Assembly (NCBI GenBank): GCA_001544655.2
Contig: FCOD02000016.1
Span: 1-64,000, forward strand
Source of the DNA: Caballeronia turbans
Lineage (GTDB): Bacteria; Pseudomonadota; Gammaproteobacteria; Burkholderiales; Burkholderiaceae
Direction: 5' to 3'
Length of the DNA: 64,000 nucleotides
The notes beneath the pieces were generated by a model. The model did no database searches, had not been told where the DNA came from, and worked only from the letters and a program-made list of their open reading frames with translations. Below are positions 56,457 to 64,000 of the stretch, in pieces. The position numbers were made by a program, and so were the translations under genes. The first letter of the stretch is position 1; the number at the start of each line of letters is the position of its first letter.

Positions 56457-57884
56457 CTACGCCAGCAGTAAATCCGGCCGCCATGAAATGCGGCGCAGCG
56501 GGCCGTGCGCCGCACTCGGCGCCGCGTCGCGATTCACGCCCACATGCGGCACGAAGAGCAACGCCTCGCCGACGAAAAGCATCGGCACATCGCGCTTCCA
56601 CGCCGGCACGCCGCGCTCCTGAAACAGGTTCTTGAGCGTGCGGCTCGGCGCTTCGGACGCCACGCGCATGCGTTCCCCGCCCACCCGCGAGCGCGCGGCG
56701 AGCGGCGCGGCGCGCAACACGCCTTCCCCGACGACGTCGTCGCCGGGCGCATCGACAGGTTCGAACACGAACGAGCCGCGCCATTGCGGCAGGCGCCACA
56801 CCTCCTCGTCCCGCCATTGCAGTTCCACAACGGCTTTGAACGGGGCCGCGCCGTCGTCGAGATCGGGCGCGTCAGCGCTGTCGCCCGGTTCCCAGAACAG
56901 CACATTGCGATAGACGCGCAGGCTATGCCCCGCATGATCGACGCGCAGCGCATGGCCATCGCGCGCGGCAGCCACATCGCGCAACTGGCGCAGCATGTCG
57001 GCGATACGCGCCGTCGATGCCGCCAGCAGGCCGCGCGAGCGAATCCAGAAACGCATGAGGTTGATCGCGCGATCGTCGTCGAGTGCGAGGAACGCGTCGA
57101 GCATGAGCGCGCCCTCTTCGCTCGTGCTTCGCACATGCACGAGATCGATGCGCGCGAGCTGATCCAGAAGCCGCTGCGCCGACGCCGCATGCGATGCCGT
57201 GCGCGCGAGCGCGTCGCGAAAACCGGGGAAATGCACCGCGAGCACGGGGAGCACGTCATGCCGAAGCGCGTTGCGCGAGTAGCGCGTGTCGCCGTTGGAT
57301 TCGTCGTCGATCCAGCTCAGATCGCGCTCGTGCGCGTATTGCTCGAGTTGCGCGCGCAGCAATCGCAGAAGCGGACGCAGACGCGGCACCGCGCCGTCCG
57401 CCCGCTGCGGCGCCATCGCCGCCAGACCCGCGACGCCCGCGCCGCGCAGCAATTGCAGCAGCACGGTTTCGGCCTGATCGTCGGCGTGATGCGCGATCAG
57501 GAGCGCGTTCGCGCCGTGCTCGTCGCAGAGGTCGTCGAGCGCGCGGTAACGCGCGTCGCGCGCCGCCGCTTCGAGGCTCTCGCCGCCCGCGCGCGCGACA
57601 TCGACATGACGCGCGGCGTAACGCACGTCGAGCGACGCCGCGAAGCGCTCGCAATGCGCGGCCCACGCGTTCGCATTGGGACTCAGGCCATGATGAATAT
57701 GCAGCGCGACGATGCGCCGCGCGCCGAAGCAGCGCACGGCGGCATCGAGCAGCACGGTGGAGTCGAGCCCGCCGCTCAAGGCGACCGCGAGAAGCGCATC
57801 GGAGGAAAGGTCCGCGTCCGAAACCGACGCGCGCACCGCCTCGAAGACGAGGCGGCCGGCTGGGGTTTCGTTATCGGATGTCAC
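56457..57884 (-). CDS. tilS: tRNA(Ile)-lysidine synthetase
   Basis: 475 residues. The PP-loop ATPase motif SGGLDSTVLL is at 37-46, then VALHIHHGLSPNANAWAAHC (about 60-79) and ALLIAHHADDQAETVLLQLL (about 129-148). The central domain (about 215-330) and a C-terminal domain with SRTLKNLFQERGVPAWKRD (about 420-438) complete the full-length form. It changes C34 of tRNA-Ile(CAU) to lysidine so that it reads AUA. It follows accA by 39 bp on the same strand, the usual accA-tilS-lysC order in Burkholderia. Confidence 0.95.
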   Translation of the reverse strand: MTSDNETPAGRLVFEAVRASVSDADLSSDALLAVALSGGLDSTVLLDAAVRCFGARRIVALHIHHGLSPNANAWAAHCERFAASLDVRYAARHVDVARAGGESLEAAARDARYRALDDLCDEHGANALLIAHHADDQAETVLLQLLRGAGVAGLAAMAPQRADGAVPRLRPLLRLLRAQLEQYAHERDLSWIDDESNGDTRYSRNALRHDVLPVLAVHFPGFRDALARTASHAASAQRLLDQLARIDLVHVRSTSEEGALMLDAFLALDDDRAINLMRFWIRSRGLLAASTARIADMLRQLRDVAAARDGHALRVDHAGHSLRVYRNVLFWEPGDSADAPDLDDGAAPFKAVVELQWRDEEVWRLPQWRGSFVFEPVDAPGDDVVGEGVLRAAPLAARSRVGGERMRVASEAPSRTLKNLFQERGVPAWKRDVPMLFVGEALLFVPHVGVNRDAAPSAAHGPLRRISWRPDLLLA

Positions 57885-57923
57885 GAGAGTTCGTGAAAGA
57901 TGAGATGACGAACGATGGCGGGA

Positions 57924-58895
57924 TTACGCGCCCGGCAGCGATTCCTTGTACTTGCCGTACGCCATCAGCTTCTCGAAGCGACGCTCGCGCAAGTCGTTGA
58001 CGCTCATGCCCTGGAACTGACGCAGCGAATCGGCGAGCGCGCGGCGCAGGAGCGCGGCCATACCCTTCGCATCGCGGTGCGCGCCGCCGAGCGGCTCGTT
58101 CACGATCTTGTCGATCAGACCGAGCGCCTTCAGGCGATGCGCCGTGAGGCCGAGTGCCTCGGCCGCCTCGGGCGCCTTCGCCGCGCTCTTCCACAGAATC
58201 GACGCGCAGCCTTCGGGCGAAATCACCGAATAGGTTGAGAACTGCAGCATCATCACGGTATCGGCGACTGCGATCGCGAGCGCGCCGCCCGAGCCGCCCT
58301 CGCCGATGATCGTCGTGATGATCGGCGTTTTGAGCTCGGCCATCACATACAGATTGCGTCCGATGGCTTCGGACTGTCCGCGCTCTTCCGCGCCGATGCC
58401 CGGATAGGCGCCCGGCGTATCGACGAACGTGAAGATCGGCAGGCTGAACTTCTCGGCCGTGCGCATCAGACGCTCGGCCTTGCGATAACCTTCCGGACGC
58501 GGCATGCCGAAGTTGCGCAGCGCGCGTTCCTTCGTATCGCGGCCCTTCTGATGGCCGATCACCATGCACGGCTGACCGTTGAAACGCGCGAAACCGCCGA
58601 CGATCGCGAGGTCGTCCGCGAAGGCGCGGTCGCCATGCAATTCGTGGAAATCGGTGAAAAGCTCGCTCACATAGTCGAGCGTGTACGGACGCTGCGGGTG
58701 ACGCGCAATCTGCGAAACTTGCCAGGGCGACAGGTTCGCGTAGAGATCCTTCGTGAGCTGCTGGCTCTTTTTCGACAGCCGCTCGATTTCTTCCGAAATA
58801 TCGACAGCGGAATCGTCCTGAACGAAGCGGAGTTCTTCGATCTTCGCTTCGAGTTCAGCGATCGGCTGCTCGAAATCCAGAAACGTGGTCTTCAT
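57924..58895 (-). CDS. accA: acetyl-CoA carboxylase carboxyltransferase subunit alpha
   Basis: 323 residues, full length. Landmarks are [20 protein letters not shown] at the start, [20 protein letters not shown] (about 66-85), [19 protein letters not shown] (about 113-131), [18 protein letters not shown] and [17 protein letters not shown]. With AccD it moves the carboxyl group from biotin to acetyl-CoA, giving malonyl-CoA for fatty-acid synthesis. The upstream gap contains a perfect TATAAT flanked by an inverted repeat. Confidence 0.97.
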   Translation of the reverse strand: MKTTFLDFEQPIAELEAKIEELRFVQDDSAVDISEEIERLSKKSQQLTKDLYANLSPWQVSQIARHPQRPYTLDYVSELFTDFHELHGDRAFADDLAIVGGFARFNGQPCMVIGHQKGRDTKERALRNFGMPRPEGYRKAERLMRTAEKFSLPIFTFVDTPGAYPGIGAEERGQSEAIGRNLYVMAELKTPIITTIIGEGGSGGALAIAVADTVMMLQFSTYSVISPEGCASILWKSAAKAPEAAEALGLTAHRLKALGLIDKIVNEPLGGAHRDAKGMAALLRRALADSLRQFQGMSVNDLRERRFEKLMAYGKYKESLPGA

Positions 58896-58967
58896 ATGTT
58901 CGAGTCCTAGAACATCGGGCAGCGCGTATTCTAACCGCGTCCGTCCCTCAAAAATTCGCGCGGGAAC

Positions 58968-58990
58968 TATCGATTATAAATCAACGATAG
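58968..58990 (-). promoter_or_regulatory. accA promoter -10 inside an inverted repeat
   Basis: Minus strand TATAAT (58973-58978), flanked by CTATCG (58968-58973) and CGATAG (58985-58990). The -35 is poor. A protein bound to the repeat would cover the core promoter, so this may be an operator. The predicted leader is about 70 nt. Confidence 0.45.
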
Positions 58991-59024
58991 GTCGCGAAAT
59001 TCGCGCGCCCCGCGCGTGTGTATT

Positions 59025-60071
59025 TTAGTGATCCGCCGGAATCGGATTGAGACTGCGCCACATGTACCAGGTCGCGACCGTGCGCCATGGTTCCCAGTTC
59101 GCCGCCACTTCGCGCGCCTCGCTGCGCGTCACCGGCTCCCCGCTGAAGTAGTTGACGCTGATTGCCTGAATCAGGCCGAGATCGTCGAGCGGCAAAACGT
59201 CCGGGCGCGACAGATTGAAGATGAGGAACATCTCGGCCGTCCATCGGCCGATGCCGCGAATCTGCGTGAGCTCGGCGATCACGGCTTCGTCGTCCATCGA
59301 TGTCCATGCATCGACATGCAGCGCGCCGGATTCGAAATGCTGCGCGAGATCGAGAATGTATTCGGCCTTGCGTCTGGACAAACCGCACGCCTGCAGCTTC
59401 TCGTGGCCGAGACGGATGAAATGCGCGGGATGGACCTCCGGGCATGCGCCTTTCACGCGCTCCCAGATCGCTTGCGCCGCCTTCACTGAAATCTGCTGAC
59501 CGGCCACCGAGCGCGCGAGCGTCGAGAATGGATCGCCGAGATTGACGAGATGGATCTCGCCGAACTTCGGGATCAGCTTCTTGAGGATGCGGTCGCGCTT
59601 CATGAGATCGGCGCACGCACGATCCCAGTAGTCGGGACGAACGATTTCGCGCGTGAGCCCGCCGATCTGCACCGGCACCGCCGCGTCGGCCGTGACGACG
59701 CGCGACTTGCGCACGACTTCGCCCCGCTCCGCGACGAGCGCCTGCGCGCTCGCGCCATCGCCCGCAACCGCGCGGCCGTTGCCCTTCGCGGGCGACGCTT
59801 CGGCTTCTTCCGTGCCTGCGTTGGATGGGCGTGCGGCCCCGTTCAGGCGCGCCGCCGTCTCGGGCTTCGCCGCCTTGAGCGCGGCGCTTCTCGCCGGCTT
59901 CGCGCCGGCGGGGCCGCGCTTGAGCGCCGTCTTGCGGCCGCCCGTCGCACCTGCGCCATCAATCTGCTGCGTGTCCGCTTTCGTTTGCGCGCCGCGCGTG
60001 CGCTTTGCCGCGCCCGACGCATCGCTGACAGACGCGGGTCGTTTGACCGGCGTCTTCCTGGCCGTTGCCAT
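59025..60071 (-). CDS. DNA-3-methyladenine glycosylase II-like (AlkA, HhH-GPD) with basic N-terminal tail
   Basis: 348 residues. The catalytic HhH-GPD domain starts near residue 135. It includes DPFSTLARSVAGQQISVKAA (about 179-198), the helix-hairpin-helix LTQIRGIGRWTAEMFLIFNL (about 266-285) and the catalytic Asp region DVLPLDDLGL (about 289-298). The family removes alkylated bases from DNA. Residues 1-120 form a low-complexity Lys/Arg/Ala/Thr tail with no fold signal (ARKTPVKRPAS, KTALKRGPAGAKPARSAALK), like the basic tails that hold proteins to DNA. It lies between cysS and accA. Confidence 0.87.
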   Translation of the reverse strand: MATARKTPVKRPASVSDASGAAKRTRGAQTKADTQQIDGAGATGGRKTALKRGPAGAKPARSAALKAAKPETAARLNGAARPSNAGTEEAEASPAKGNGRAVAGDGASAQALVAERGEVVRKSRVVTADAAVPVQIGGLTREIVRPDYWDRACADLMKRDRILKKLIPKFGEIHLVNLGDPFSTLARSVAGQQISVKAAQAIWERVKGACPEVHPAHFIRLGHEKLQACGLSRRKAEYILDLAQHFESGALHVDAWTSMDDEAVIAELTQIRGIGRWTAEMFLIFNLSRPDVLPLDDLGLIQAISVNYFSGEPVTRSEAREVAANWEPWRTVATWYMWRSLNPIPADH

Positions 60072-60118
60072 CTTGCCTCCTGCCTGGTGAGTCGATCAGA
60101 GGGTTCGAATGGTCGCGC

Positions 60119-61516
60119 TCACACGCGGCGCCATTCGGTCGACCCACCCGGTTTGTCTTCAAGCGCAATACCGGCTTCGAGCAATTCGGCACGAATCCGG
60201 TCTGCTTCGGCGTAGTTCTTCGCCTGCTTCGCGGCAATGCGTCCGGCGATCTTCGCTTCGATCTCCTGCGGCGAAAGTCGCGGCTCCGAACCCGTGCCGC
60301 TCGCCTGCTGCAGGAACACACGCGGCTCGCGCCCGAGTAGACCGAGCACGCCCGCGAGACCCTTGAGCTGACGAGCGAGCGCGGGCTCGCGCGTACGATT
60401 CACTTCGCTCGCGAGATCGAACAACACTGATACGGCCACCGGCGTGTTGAAGTCGTCGTTCATCGCAGACTGGAAACGCTGCGCGTTCGCCTCGTTCCAG
60501 TCAAGTTGCTGATTGTCCGGCTCGACATCCTTCAACGCCGTATATAGGCGCGTCAACGCGTTCTTCGCATCGTCGATATGCACGTCGCTGTAATTCAGCG
60601 GCGACCGGTAGTGTGCCCGCGCAATAAAGAAGCGCACCACTTCGGCATCAAATTTTTCAAGGACTTCGCGGATCGTGAAGAAGTTGCCGAGCGACTTCGA
60701 CATCTTCTCGTTGTCGATCTGCACGTAGCCGTTGTGCATCCAGTAGTTCACGAACGTCTTGCCGGTCGCGCCTTCGCTCTGCGCGATTTCGTTCTCGTGA
60801 TGCGGGAACTGCAGGTCCTGCCCGCCGCCGTGAATGTCGAAGTGATCGCCGAGCAGCGTGCAGCCCATCGCGGAACATTCGATGTGCCAGCCCGGACGCC
60901 CGCGGCCCCACTTCGAATCCCAGCCGGAGTCGGCGGGCTCGCCGGCCTTCGCCCGCTTCCACAGCACGAAGTCGAGCGGATCTTCCTTCGCATCGTTCGC
61001 GGCGACGCGCTCGCCCGCGCGCAGGTCTTCGATCGACTTGCCCGACAGCTTGCCGTAGTCGGCGAACTTGCGCACCGCGTAGTTCACGTCGCCGTCCTTC
61101 GCCTGATACGCGTAGCCGTTCGCCTCCAATGCATCGATCATGCCGAGCATCTGCGGGATGAAGTCGGTCGCGCGCGGCTCGATGTCCGGGCGCGCGACGC
61201 CGAGCGCGGCCGCGTCTTCATGCATCGCCGTGATGAAGCGATGCGTGAGCGACTTGATCGGCTCGTTGTTCTCGACTGCGCGGCGGATGATCTTGTCGTC
61301 GATGTCCGTGATGTTCTGCACATACGTGACCTTGTAGCCGAGCGTGCGCAGCCATCGTTGCACGATATCGAAGACCACCATCACGCGCGCATGGCCGATG
61401 TGACAATAGTCATACACCGTCATTCCGCAGACATACATGCGTACCTCGCCGGCTTTGAGCGGCGTGAAGGGTTGCTTGTCACGGGCGAGCGTGTTGTAGA
61501 TGCGCAGCGAGTTCAT
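60119..61516 (-). CDS. cysS: cysteinyl-tRNA synthetase
   Basis: 465 residues from the ATG at 61516 ([17 protein letters not shown]); in-frame codons before it carry no family sequence. The zinc/active-site Cys is in [18 protein letters not shown] (HIGH at 39-42), the second Cys in WHIECSAMG, then [10 protein letters not shown] and the KMSKS loop in [11 protein letters not shown] (about 263-273). The C-terminal helical part (from about 380) is complete. It charges tRNA-Cys. The mRNA should have a leader of about 230 nt from the promoter at 61752-61780. Confidence 0.96.
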   Translation of the reverse strand: MNSLRIYNTLARDKQPFTPLKAGEVRMYVCGMTVYDYCHIGHARVMVVFDIVQRWLRTLGYKVTYVQNITDIDDKIIRRAVENNEPIKSLTHRFITAMHEDAAALGVARPDIEPRATDFIPQMLGMIDALEANGYAYQAKDGDVNYAVRKFADYGKLSGKSIEDLRAGERVAANDAKEDPLDFVLWKRAKAGEPADSGWDSKWGRGRPGWHIECSAMGCTLLGDHFDIHGGGQDLQFPHHENEIAQSEGATGKTFVNYWMHNGYVQIDNEKMSKSLGNFFTIREVLEKFDAEVVRFFIARAHYRSPLNYSDVHIDDAKNALTRLYTALKDVEPDNQQLDWNEANAQRFQSAMNDDFNTPVAVSVLFDLASEVNRTREPALARQLKGLAGVLGLLGREPRVFLQQASGTGSEPRLSPQEIEAKIAGRIAAKQAKNYAEADRIRAELLEAGIALEDKPGGSTEWRRV

Positions 61517-61751
61517 AGAAGGCGAAGCATGGACCGGAGTCGACCGTATGCCGGGCAGCAGGCGGCGTGTTCGAAGCGCGCGGGAGCAAACGAGACCCAC
61601 ACGCGAGCACGAACACGACGGTCATGCGACCAGGACGGAGGCGGCCACGAGTGGCGAAAGATAGTCTGGCGTCGGCGCGGCATGCGTGCCCGGAGAACCA
61701 GGCGCAAGACACGTGCGCGGGACGTGCAGACCTTTTGTTAGAATGGGTCGG

Positions 61752-61780
61752 AGTATAACACCGGGACTTGAGCCTATGAA
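61752..61780 (-). promoter_or_regulatory. sigma-70 promoter for cysS
   Basis: Minus strand: -35 TTCATA (61775-61780), 17-bp spacer, -10 TATACT (61752-61757) with a TGn extension. The 460-bp interval 61517-61976 holds this promoter and the cysS leader; an open plus-strand frame runs through part of it but has no signal of coding or ribosome binding. Confidence 0.55.
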
Positions 61781-61976
61781 ATGTCGAAGCGGCCGCGCGG
61801 CGGGCTTTGCAAGCCGCGCTCCGGGCCAGGCCGAAAGCCTTGCCGGACAGTGCGCCGCATCGGGCAAATCTGCTCGCTCTCCGATCCTCGCGATCGTTCA
61901 CGCCCTCACGCGCTCGCGGTCTCTTTCGCCGCTTTCGTGGCTTCTTTCGCTGCAACCTTCATTGACTCGATTCCAA

Positions 61977-62777
61977 GTGACTCATCGCAAAGCGCGCACG
62001 TCTCTGCAACTCTCTTGCCGGTTCGCTTCCCGGACGCTCGGCACATTCGCCGCCCGGACGCTCGCCATCGCGACGCTCGGCTTCGCCGCATGCGTCGGCA
62101 TGTCCGGGGCCGCGCTCGCGCAGACCTCGACCGCCACGCGCGACGACACGCCGCAAGTCGATTCGGCCATCGCGAACAAGGACTGGAGCGCCGCACTCAC
62201 GCAACTCGATGCGCGCATCGCGGCCAATCCGCGCGACGTGCAGGCGAAGTTCAAGCGCGCAACCGTGCTCGCGCGCCTGAACCGCGACGACGAAGCCATC
62301 ACCGCCTTCACCGAGCTCACGCAGGCCTATCCAGAACTGCCCGAGCCATACAACAATCTCGCCGCTCTCTACGCGAAGAAGGGCCGCTACGAAGACGCGC
62401 GCGCCGCGCTCGAAACGGCGGTCAAGGCGAACCCCGGCTATGCGCTCGCATACGACAATCTGGGCGATCTTTATCTTCGTCTCGCGAGCGAGTCGTACAA
62501 GCGCGCGCAATCGCTCGGCTCGAAGAGCCCGATCACGAGCCAGCGCATCACGGCGATCCAGAACATCTACACGCCTCCGAAGAAGCGCGCGGGCGCGGCG
62601 GAAGGCGCATCCGGCGCGGGTGCGGCAATCGCGCCGCGCACGGCCGCCGACGAATGGGCGCCTGCGTCCGACACCGGCTCGCCGGCCATGCCAGCGCCCG
62701 ACGAGTATTCGCCGTTCGGCGGGCCGACCGGCCCGCTGCCGACCACGCCCTATGTCGCGCCGAAGGCGCAACCGTAA
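61977..62777 (+). CDS. TPR-repeat exported protein
   Basis: 266 residues from a GTG at 61977; an ATG at 61776 would add 67 residues before the signal peptide and lies in the cysS promoter, so it is less likely. The signal segment TLAIATLGFAACVGMSGAALA ends near residue 48. Three to four tetratricopeptide units follow (SAALTQLDARIAANPRDVQA, DEAITAFTELTQAYPELPEP, EDARAALETAVKANPGYALA). The last 80 residues are Pro/Ala-rich. TPR units bind other proteins; the partner is unknown. Two cyclophilins follow on the same strand, so a role in envelope protein handling is plausible. Confidence 0.8.
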   Translation: MTHRKARTSLQLSCRFASRTLGTFAARTLAIATLGFAACVGMSGAALAQTSTATRDDTPQVDSAIANKDWSAALTQLDARIAANPRDVQAKFKRATVLARLNRDDEAITAFTELTQAYPELPEPYNNLAALYAKKGRYEDARAALETAVKANPGYALAYDNLGDLYLRLASESYKRAQSLGSKSPITSQRITAIQNIYTPPKKRAGAAEGASGAGAAIAPRTAADEWAPASDTGSPAMPAPDEYSPFGGPTGPLPTTPYVAPKAQP

Positions 62778-62828
62778 GCGCCCTTCGCGCTCGACTGTCT
62801 GCATTCACCACACGAGGATCCATCCTTC

Positions 62829-63410
62829 ATGAAATTCCTGATGTTGGCGCTTTCGAGCGCTGCCCTGATTGCGAGCGCACCGGCGTTCGCCCAGCCGACT
62901 GCGCAGGCTGCGCACCCCACCGTGCTCTTCAAGACCACGCAAGGCGACATCAAGGTCGAGCTGTATCCCGAGAAGGCGCCGAAGACAGTCGCGAACTTTC
63001 TCGACTATGTGAAGTCCGGTCAGTACAGCGGCACGATCTTTCACCGCGTGATTCCGGGCTTCATGATCCAGGGCGGCGGCTTCAGCACGAGCTTCGCCGA
63101 GAAGCCGACGCGGGCGCCGATTCCGCTCGAAAGCAAGAACGGTCTGAAGAACGCAACGGGCACGATCGCGATGGCGCGCACGAGCGACCCGAACTCGGCC
63201 ACCGCCCAGTTCTTCATCAATACGGTCGATAATGCGGGTCTCGACTATCCGAGCCCTGACGGCAACGGCTATGCCGTGTTCGGCAAGGTCGTCGCGGGCA
63301 TGGACGTCGTGAAGAAGATCGAGGGCAGCCCGACCACCACGCGCGGCCCGATGCAGGACGTGCCGCAAAAGCCGACCGTGATCGAGTCGGCCACCGTGGT
63401 CTCGCAGTAA
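62829..63410 (+). CDS. ppiA: periplasmic peptidyl-prolyl cis-trans isomerase (cyclophilin)
   Basis: 193 residues. The signal peptide (KFLMLALSSAALIASAPAFA) is followed by the cyclophilin domain: [35 protein letters not shown] with the catalytic Arg (about 77-91), [20 protein letters not shown] and the C-terminal FGKVVAGMDVVKKI. It speeds proline isomerisation during folding in the periplasm. It starts 51 bp after the TPR gene and is followed by a cytosolic cyclophilin, its close paralogue. Confidence 0.92.
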   Translation: MKFLMLALSSAALIASAPAFAQPTAQAAHPTVLFKTTQGDIKVELYPEKAPKTVANFLDYVKSGQYSGTIFHRVIPGFMIQGGGFSTSFAEKPTRAPIPLESKNGLKNATGTIAMARTSDPNSATAQFFINTVDNAGLDYPSPDGNGYAVFGKVVAGMDVVKKIEGSPTTTRGPMQDVPQKPTVIESATVVSQ

Positions 63411-63485
63411 TCCGAAGCGCATGTCGCTGACCTCGCGCGCAGGCCGCGTCGGGGCTCAATCAAACACATTGGAGAAAACACCATC

Positions 63486-63977
63486 ATGGTCGAACTACAT
63501 ACGAACCACGGCGTCATCAAGCTGGAACTGGACGCCGAGAAGGCGCCGAAGACCGTCGAGAACTTCCTCAACTACGTGAAGAAGGGTCATTACGACAACA
63601 CCGTGTTCCACCGCGTGATCGACGGCTTCATGATCCAGGGCGGCGGCTTCGAGCCGGGCATGAACCAGAAGCCGACCGATGCGCCGGTCAACAACGAAGC
63701 CAACAACGGTCTCAAGAACGACACCGGCACGATCGCGATGGCGCGCACGAACGATCCGCATTCGGCAACCGCGCAGTTCTTCATCAACGTGAAGGACAAC
63801 GACTTCCTGAACCACTCGTCGCCGACGCCGCAAGGTTGGGGCTATACCGTGTTCGGCCGTGTCGTCGAAGGCATGGACGTGGTCGAGAAGATCAAAAAGG
63901 TCAAGACGGGTTCGAAGGGCTTCCACCAGGACGTGCCGGTCGACGACGTGGTGATCGAGAAGGCCGTCGTGGTCTGA
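63486..63977 (+). CDS. ppiB: cytosolic peptidyl-prolyl cis-trans isomerase B (cyclophilin)
   Basis: 163 residues, no signal peptide, full-length cyclophilin. Landmarks: [41 protein letters not shown] with catalytic Arg (quoted in part, [15 protein letters not shown] about 41-55), [20 protein letters not shown] and [15 protein letters not shown]. It folds cytosolic proteins. It is closely related to the preceding ppiA but lacks its signal peptide, so the pair probably arose by tandem duplication with one copy exported. The window ends 23 bp later. Confidence 0.95.
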   Translation: MVELHTNHGVIKLELDAEKAPKTVENFLNYVKKGHYDNTVFHRVIDGFMIQGGGFEPGMNQKPTDAPVNNEANNGLKNDTGTIAMARTNDPHSATAQFFINVKDNDFLNHSSPTPQGWGYTVFGRVVEGMDVVEKIKKVKTGSKGFHQDVPVDDVVIEKAVVV

Positions 63978-64000
63978 TCCCGGTCATTGCATGATCGATA

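Noticed and set aside
61686-61976. N-terminal extension of the TPR protein from ATG 61776 or further upstream
   Set aside because: It places about 70-100 residues before the signal peptide, overlaps the cysS promoter and has no ribosome site; the GTG at 61977 gives a normal exported protein.

Overview
The window is GC-rich chromosomal DNA from a member of the Burkholderiaceae, most like Caballeronia or Paraburkholderia. This rests on the protein families (DUF2863, DUF1178, DUF2818, PXPV-repeat exported proteins), on separate nuoC and nuoD genes in a 14-gene Complex I operon, and on the order tpiA-secG-tRNA-Leu-nuoA. Almost everything looks like core genome. There is no insertion sequence, prophage, CRISPR array or plasmid gene.

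Left edge (1-6.3 kb): the minus-strand promoter and boxA/boxC leader of a ribosomal RNA operon whose 16S gene lies just outside. Then come a DUF2863 gene, a LuxR-type regulator with a degenerate receiver, a membrane protein, an exported basic protein, and the M14 carboxypeptidase-yaaA pair. From 6.3 to 16.8 kb there is a PIN-domain gene and a catabolic region. The plus-strand genes are an aminotransferase, a 3-hydroxyacyl-CoA dehydrogenase, an enoyl-CoA hydratase, a histidine phosphatase, an APH-fold kinase and an ACAD10/11-type acyl-CoA dehydrogenase. They converge, with only 5 bp between stops, on a minus-strand set of two MaoC hydratases and two acyl-CoA dehydrogenases.

16.9-35.2 kb is a minus-strand energy and housekeeping block: tpiA, secG, tRNA-Leu(GAG), nuoABCDEFGHIJKLMN, a DUF2818 gene, a NUDIX hydrolase and a DUF1178 gene. 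35.3-43.3 kb holds a quinone oxidoreductase, pnp, rpsO, an orphan branched-chain amino-acid binding protein, a lipoprotein and leuA. leuA is preceded by an unannotated 28-residue leader peptide rich in CTA leucine codons. 43.5-50 kb carries an NlpC/P60 hydrolase and the yejABEF peptide transporter.

50.1-64 kb contains fabI, two tandem PXPV/His-rich exported proteins, a frameshifted mdcH remnant, an M48 metalloprotease lipoprotein, an outer-membrane barrel, tRNA-Ser(GCT), lysC, tilS, accA, an AlkA-like glycosylase with a long basic tail, cysS, a TPR protein and two cyclophilins.

The most interesting signals are the leuA leader, the kinase/acyl-CoA dehydrogenase module (the two halves of ACAD10/11 as adjacent genes, beside a phosphatase), the long perfect stem in the pnp leader, and the mdcH relic. 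All assignments come from reading the sequence. No database search was run.
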